Positions 6,410 through 7,396 of a stretch of DNA of 7,396 bases are shown here, piece by piece. The stretch comes from JBHICC01 sp046759385 (GTDB lineage Bacteria; Pseudomonadota; Gammaproteobacteria; Acidiferrobacterales; SPGG2). The stretch is taken from assembly GCA_046759385.1 (NCBI GenBank), contig JBHICC010000071.1:1-7396 (forward strand), read 5' to 3'. The notes beneath the pieces were generated by a model. It searched no databases, had not been told where the DNA came from, and saw only the letters and a list, made by a program, of their open reading frames with translations. Position 1 is the stretch's first letter; the number at the start of each line of letters is the position of its first letter. The translations under genes were made by a program, and so were the position numbers.

Positions 6410-7396
6410 CTATGCAAGGGCTTCCGACACAACAGGATGCACAATCTCGCCTTCGAGAACATTGATCGCTTTGCGCATGATCGCGTCGGCGAGACCGTGC
6501 TTGGAAGCCAAGCGCAGCACGTAAGGCACGAGCGCGCTCGACAGCGCCTGTGAGCTCGTGCGCGGCACCGCGCCGGGCATATTCGTGACCCCAAAGTGGA
6601 CCACATCGTCTTGCACGTATGTCGGGTCGTCGTAATCGGTCGCACGAATGGTTTCAACACAACCGCCCTGATCAACGGAAACGTCAACAATGACACTTCC
6701 CGGCTTCATCTGCCTGACCATATCGGCGCTGATGAGCTTCGGCGCGCGCGCGCCCGGTACCAGCACCGCTCCGATCAAAATGTCGGCGGCATAGCAAGCA
6801 TCCGCGATCAGCGGTCGGTACGCTGGTAGCGCAGTCACGTTCGGCCCAAGATAATGTACCGCTTCCAACGCCTCGCGGGCGCGTGCAAACACGATAACGT
6901 TGGCGCCCACATCGGCGGCGGCAGCCGCGGCATTGCGTCCCACATTGCCCGCGCCGAGGATAACCACTTGTCCGCGTTCGGCCGAAGGCAGCCCGCCCAA
7001 CAACACCCCCCGACCCCCTGCGGGTGTGTGAAGCAAGGTTGCGCCGATCTGCACGGCCAAGCGCCCGGCAATTTCACTCATTGGCGCGAGCACCGGTAAT
7101 TCCCCATCGACCTCTACGGTCTCGAAGGCAACAGCGGCGAGACCCTTATCGCGCAACACCAAGGCGAGTTCCGGATTAGCTGCCAAATGGAGAAAGCAAA
7201 ACAAGATGTGCTCACCCCGCAGTAATCCATACTCTGCGGCGACCGGTTCTTTCACCTTGAGAATCATCTGTGACTCGGCATACAGATCAACTGCGTCGTC
7301 GACGATATTGACGCCAACATTGCGATAATCCACGTCCGGATAACCGCTGGCGATACCGGCGCCAGCTTGGACCGAAACGTCATGACCCTGATCCAC
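6410..7396 (-). CDS. ald: Alanine dehydrogenase, partial (start beyond window)
   Basis: Ald catalyses the reversible oxidative deamination of L-alanine to pyruvate and ammonia in the cytoplasm. The 328 visible residues align with family members from about residue 27, so roughly 26 N-terminal residues lie past the right edge. The first visible codon (GTG) is probably internal. Catalytic residues are present: Lys49 in KVKEP (family Lys about 75), His70 in FLHLAANPEL (about His96), and Asp242 in VDVSVDQGG. TNMPGAVPRTSS (271-282) is diagnostic of Ald rather than the related transhydrogenase alpha subunit. The Rossmann loop GAGNVG is at 148-153. The second beta strand ends VIVFARAR (167-174), with Ala171 where NAD-specific enzymes have Asp (about 198), so NADP use is possible. 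The gene ends in TAG, 65 bp before ftsK on the same strand. It could belong to the same transcription unit or have its own promoter outside the window. Confidence 0.95.
   Translation of the reverse strand: MDQGHDVSVQAGAGIASGYPDVDYRNVGVNIVDDAVDLYAESQMILKVKEPVAAEYGLLRGEHILFCFLHLAANPELALVLRDKGLAAVAFETVEVDGELPVLAPMSEIAGRLAVQIGATLLHTPAGGRGVLLGGLPSAERGQVVILGAGNVGRNAAAAAADVGANVIVFARAREALEAVHYLGPNVTALPAYRPLIADACYAADILIGAVLVPGARAPKLISADMVRQMKPGSVIVDVSVDQGGCVETIRATDYDDPTYVQDDVVHFGVTNMPGAVPRTSSQALSSALVPYVLRLASKHGLADAIMRKAINVLEGEIVHPVVSEALA

Noticed and set aside
6741..6754. A 14-bp perfect alternating GC palindrome (GGCGCGCGCGCGCC), considered as a Z-DNA or regulatory site.
   Set aside because: It encodes the conserved Ald segment PGARAP using GC-rich Ala and Arg codons. 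Codon choice explains it.
7391..7396. GTG at the right edge as the true start of ald.
   Set aside because: It would drop the conserved N-terminal strand of the family (about 26 residues). The alignment runs straight through this point, so the frame most likely continues beyond the window.
1..7396. An undescribed multi-gene system such as a defence island, toxin-antitoxin, phage or biosynthetic cluster.
   Set aside because: Five of six genes are confidently assigned housekeeping genes in a conserved order, and the sixth is a common repeat-protein type. No mobile-element ends, integrase, array or atypical composition were seen.

Overview
The window is a stretch of ordinary chromosome from a gammaproteobacterium. 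It is moderately GC-rich by eye. All six genes read leftward on the minus strand. In transcription order (right to left) they are: alanine dehydrogenase (ald, start cut off by the right window edge), ftsK, lolA, rarA (mgsA), a small secreted Sel1-repeat protein, and serS. The block ftsK-lolA-rarA-serS is the same order seen in Escherichia coli. The protein sequences are clearly gammaproteobacterial but do not look enteric: FtsK has a short linker, alanine dehydrogenase occupies the upstream slot where E. coli has lrp, and an extra gene sits between rarA and serS. I cannot name a genus from sequence alone.

Layout by region. Positions 1-106 hold a strong GC-rich hairpin (9-33), the likely terminator of the whole leftward unit, plus a weaker hairpin just after the serS stop. 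Positions 107-1396 are serS, with a GTG start. A 51-bp gap (1397-1447) contains a purine-rich Shine-Dalgarno-like site separated from the serS GTG by a small perfect hairpin. Positions 1448-1960 encode the Sel1-repeat protein, 1984-3327 rarA, 3372-4001 lolA, 4035-6344 ftsK and 6410-7396 most of ald. Gaps are 65 bp or less, so there is no gene-free stretch above 300 bases. The close packing suggests at least ftsK to the Sel1 gene is cotranscribed.

The functions are housekeeping and only loosely linked. FtsK couples septation to chromosome dimer resolution and terminus translocation. LolA ferries lipoproteins across the periplasm. RarA acts at stalled replication forks. SerRS charges tRNA-Ser. 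Ald interconverts alanine and pyruvate. The Sel1-repeat protein has no established role.

I found no mobile element, CRISPR array, tRNA or rRNA, and no evidence of a new multi-gene system. The points most worth a second look are: an alanine dehydrogenase whose NAD-selecting aspartate is replaced by Ala-Arg, suggesting altered cofactor preference; the inserted Sel1 gene; and the hairpin between the ribosome-binding site and start of serS.
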